Source of the DNA: Lysinibacillus sp. JNUCC-52
GTDB lineage: Bacteria > Bacillota > Bacilli > Bacillales_A > Planococcaceae
Direction: 5' to 3'
NCBI RefSeq assembly: GCF_015999545.1
Contig: NZ_CP065546.1
Span: 930,001 to 994,000, forward strand
Length of the DNA: 64,000 nucleotides
Shown: positions 62,379 through 64,000 of the stretch, piece after piece
Layout of the letters: every line of letters begins with the position of its first letter
Numbering within the stretch: position 1 is the stretch's first letter
The notes under the pieces: generated by a model
What the model saw: only the letters and a program-made list of their open reading frames with translations
What the model was told of the DNA's origin: nothing
Databases searched by the model: none
Translations under genes and position numbers: made by a program

Positions 62379-62406
62379 AAAGAGTATGACGCAGGTCATA
62401 CTCTTT
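62379..62406. terminator. Hairpin upstream of the immunity-like gene
   Basis: AAAGAGTATGAC pairs with GTCATACTCTTT around GCAG. It has T-runs on both sides and is a copy of the hairpin at 61438. Confidence 0.7.
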
Positions 62407-62467
62407 AGGTATATATTCATTTATAGTAAAAAATGTTGAAAACAAGAGCACTAACGAAAGCGCGCTA

Positions 62468-62557
62468 TTATTTTAAATGTGCAGTCGCCTGTTTCATGAC
62501 GTATTTCCCCACTCCAATATAAATAGCAACTGTTGCTCCGATCAATACGAATGTCAT
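62468..62557 (-). CDS. Possible 29-aa membrane peptide
   Basis: The frame reads MTFVLIGATVAIYIGVGKYV and ends KQATAHLK, one membrane helix with a short basic tail. GGAGCGG stands 6 bp before the ATG. It could be a small subunit of a membrane complex or a regulator; I recognise no family. Confidence 0.5.
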   Translation of the reverse strand: MTFVLIGATVAIYIGVGKYVMKQATAHLK

Positions 62558-62741
62558 TGCTGACCGCTCCTTTTCTTATTAAAATTAGGCTAAAGCAACG
62601 AATGCCGTAGCGTGAATTAACTGATTTTGAAAATCATTCTCATTAATATAATATAAATTTCGCCCTATTTCGTCAAGACATACTTTCATCTTACCCTTTT
62701 AACATGGTAAGATGTAGAAAAGTCGGAAAAAGGATGCGGTA

Positions 62742-63212
62742 ATGATGAGTAATTCGAAGTACTTTCAAACTATTTTAAACGGGACAATCCATGCATTGAA
62801 AACGATTCTCCCTATGGATATTCAAGTGAAAACACCAAGTATTATTTCAGAGCCCTTTCAACAACAGCAAATGGGTGTATTAATAGGCCTTATTGGAGAT
62901 GTAAAGGGACGTGTAATCATAGATTCTTCCCCTGACATATTTAGTGGTATCGGCAGCTCTATGTTCGGCATGCCACTTGAAGGCGAAATGCTAGAGTCTT
63001 TTACTGGCGAGTTCGGAAACATGATAGCAGGTAATCTATGTACGGCAGTAGGACAAGAAAGCCTAGATATAGATATTACACCGCCAACTGTAATGGTAGG
63101 AAACACAAAATTATATGGTTTTGAAAAAGCATTTGTACTACCCGTTACGATTCCAGACGTTGGTGCACTAACAGTATTACTAACGATTGAGGAAGAAGTA
63201 ATAAGAGCGTAA
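62742..63212 (+). CDS. cheX: CheX-like chemotaxis phosphatase
   Basis: This 156-aa protein has the family opening KYFQTILNGTIHALKTIL, a CheC/CheX-type Glu-x-x-Asn motif in GEFGNMIAGNL, and the domain-duplicated alpha/beta layout. CheX removes phosphate from CheY-P. No other chemotaxis genes are adjacent, as is common for cheX in Bacillaceae. AAAGGATG precedes the ATG. Confidence 0.85.
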   Translation: MMSNSKYFQTILNGTIHALKTILPMDIQVKTPSIISEPFQQQQMGVLIGLIGDVKGRVIIDSSPDIFSGIGSSMFGMPLEGEMLESFTGEFGNMIAGNLCTAVGQESLDIDITPPTVMVGNTKLYGFEKAFVLPVTIPDVGALTVLLTIEEEVIRA

Positions 63213-63285
63213 TCTTAATTCTTTCAAACTATACATTCTATGCAATTATAGCTAGTATTTATGAATACGAAATCGTTATCTGCAT

Positions 63286-63322
63286 AAAAAGGAGTTGGCT
63301 CTTATTTGAGTCAGCTCCTTTT
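63286..63322 (+). terminator. Terminator after cheX
   Basis: AAAAGGAGTTGGCTC pairs with GAGTCAGCTCCTTTT around 6 nt. Confidence 0.8.
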
Positions 63323-63456
63323 GTATTTCAACTAATATTTCACATTTTTTTCACACAATCCACTCGGTTGTGTGATTTTTTTCACATCAAAATGAATGGA
63401 ATTTTAATATCATGACTTTAAGAAAGCCACTATGAAAGCATAGGAGGGAGTAAAAA

Positions 63457-63579
63457 ATGGCTAACAAAAAAAAGTCAGAAGATAATCTAAAAGGTTCACT
63501 TTATGGAGTATTTGGTATTGGCTTTATCATTATTTTAATTTGGATTTATTGCTTCAATTTATTCATTGAACGCTTTTAA
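63457..63579 (+). CDS. Cytochrome ba3-type oxidase small subunit (IIa-like)
   Basis: This 40-aa protein (MANKKKSEDNLKGSLYGVFG, then one membrane helix ending IERF) fits subunit IIa, which replaces a missing helix of subunit II in ba3-type oxidases. AGGAGGGAG precedes the ATG. It sits 69 bp before the subunit II gene, the standard order. Confidence 0.7.
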   Translation: MANKKKSEDNLKGSLYGVFGIGFIIILIWIYCFNLFIERF

Positions 63580-63648
63580 TTTTTCAGTAAAAAGAATCAT
63601 TCCGTCAACAAGATGTAAGTAATACGACAGAGGAAGGACGATAGAGAG

Positions 63649-64000
63649 ATGCATATACATAAATACGAGAAATATTGGCTTGTATTTGGAGTTGCTACTT
63701 TAGTTGCATTTCTTATTATTCTTGGGATTGGGGCGTTTCATCAAGGCTCTCATCCAAACAGTAATAAGAAAACCATAGATTATGAAAAAGTGAAGGAAAT
63801 CGCGCCATTTACGAATCCAGGAGTACACAAGGTAGAAGGTAAGGATTGGGATTACGAAGTAGTCATTTTAGCATCTGCTTTCTTTTACAATCCACCCGAA
63901 ATTGAAGTACCTCTTGGTTCAAAGGTAAAATTTATTGCGACAAGTGAAGATGTTATTCACGGATTTGAAATCGCAGGTACAAATATTAACATGATGCTTG
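63649..64000 (+). CDS. Cytochrome c oxidase (ba3-type) subunit II, 5' part
   Basis: An open frame starts MHIHKYEKYWLVFGVATLVA, with one membrane helix, and enters the cupredoxin fold (PPEIEVPLGSKVKF, then VIHGFEIAGTNIN with the first copper His). It runs off the right edge. It should carry the CuA centre of a heme-copper oxidase. Confidence 0.85.
   Translation, partial: MHIHKYEKYWLVFGVATLVAFLIILGIGAFHQGSHPNSNKKTIDYEKVKEIAPFTNPGVHKVEGKDWDYEVVILASAFFYNPPEIEVPLGSKVKFIATSEDVIHGFEIAGTNINMML

Noticed and set aside
1..64000. Prophage, integrative element or tRNA-linked island
   Set aside because: No integrase, phage structural genes, tRNA or att-like duplications were seen; the variable DNA appears as small separate insertions.

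Overview
The window looks like chromosomal DNA of a low-GC, spore-forming member of the Bacillaceae, most likely Lysinibacillus or a close relative. The evidence is AT-rich DNA, strong Bacillus-type ribosome binding sites with frequent GTG and TTG starts, and Bacillaceae family genes: a DynA-type double dynamin, a DUF4183 pair, a YflT-type stress protein, type II pantothenate kinase, CheX and a ba3-type oxidase start. Genus is an inference. No rRNA, tRNA, CRISPR array or prophage was seen.

Layout. 1-1543 holds a subtilase/secreted-toxin gene pair, cut by the window edge. It is followed by an IS3-family remnant (1868-2553). 2682-8230 is ordinary chromosome: stress protein, Dps, PepF, a SEC-C protein, a small zinc protein and an RNase H-like protein. 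8248-14247 is the most striking block: a second subtilase and secreted toxin-like protein, followed in the same direction by seven tandem paralogous genes of about 177 aa, read as an immunity array. 14.5-15.3 kb is intergenic repeat DNA. 15.3-22.6 kb holds a polar amino acid ABC transporter, then two M20 peptidases flanking a YfcC-type carrier with a GntR regulator. 22.9-27.5 kb has a phosphoesterase and a YtrA-type regulator/ABC transporter operon with three palindromic operators. 28.8-49.3 kb is mixed metabolism and transport: flavohemoglobin, LysM-NlpC/P60 hydrolase, MFS exporters, DJ-1/PfpI, CoaW, SDR, squalene/phytoene synthase-like, ferric-reductase-like, NERD, aminotransferase, D-serine ammonia-lyase, glutamate dehydrogenase and a solitary PurC. 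49.4-57 kb holds malic enzyme, an MBL hydrolase, sulfurtransferase and DynA. 57.4-64 kb holds the DUF4183 pair, the pcp-pxpB-pxpC-pxpA pyroglutamate operon, a third small toxin/immunity-like locus, CheX and the start of a ba3-type oxidase.

Four kinds of structure are not explained by single genes. (1) The subtilase-toxin-immunity array carries a roughly 1.87-kb three-gene duplication and signs of gene conversion. (2) Two MITE-like elements of about 520-580 bp share 15-bp terminal inverted repeats. Each is flanked by a direct duplication of a palindrome, and at 52 kb the duplicated palindrome is a transcription terminator. (3) A GC-rich module of about 130 bp occurs seven times, inside the MITEs and as a 218-bp triple tandem. 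(4) Four intergenic arrays have a TATCGGCGAT-like core at an exact 21-bp period.

Genes that appear to work together are the pyroglutamate operon (peptide N-terminus to glutamate), the M20/YfcC scavenging cluster, the YtrA-type ABC operon, the MarR/MFS pair, and the subtilase/toxin/immunity cassettes. All functions are read from sequence without database searches.
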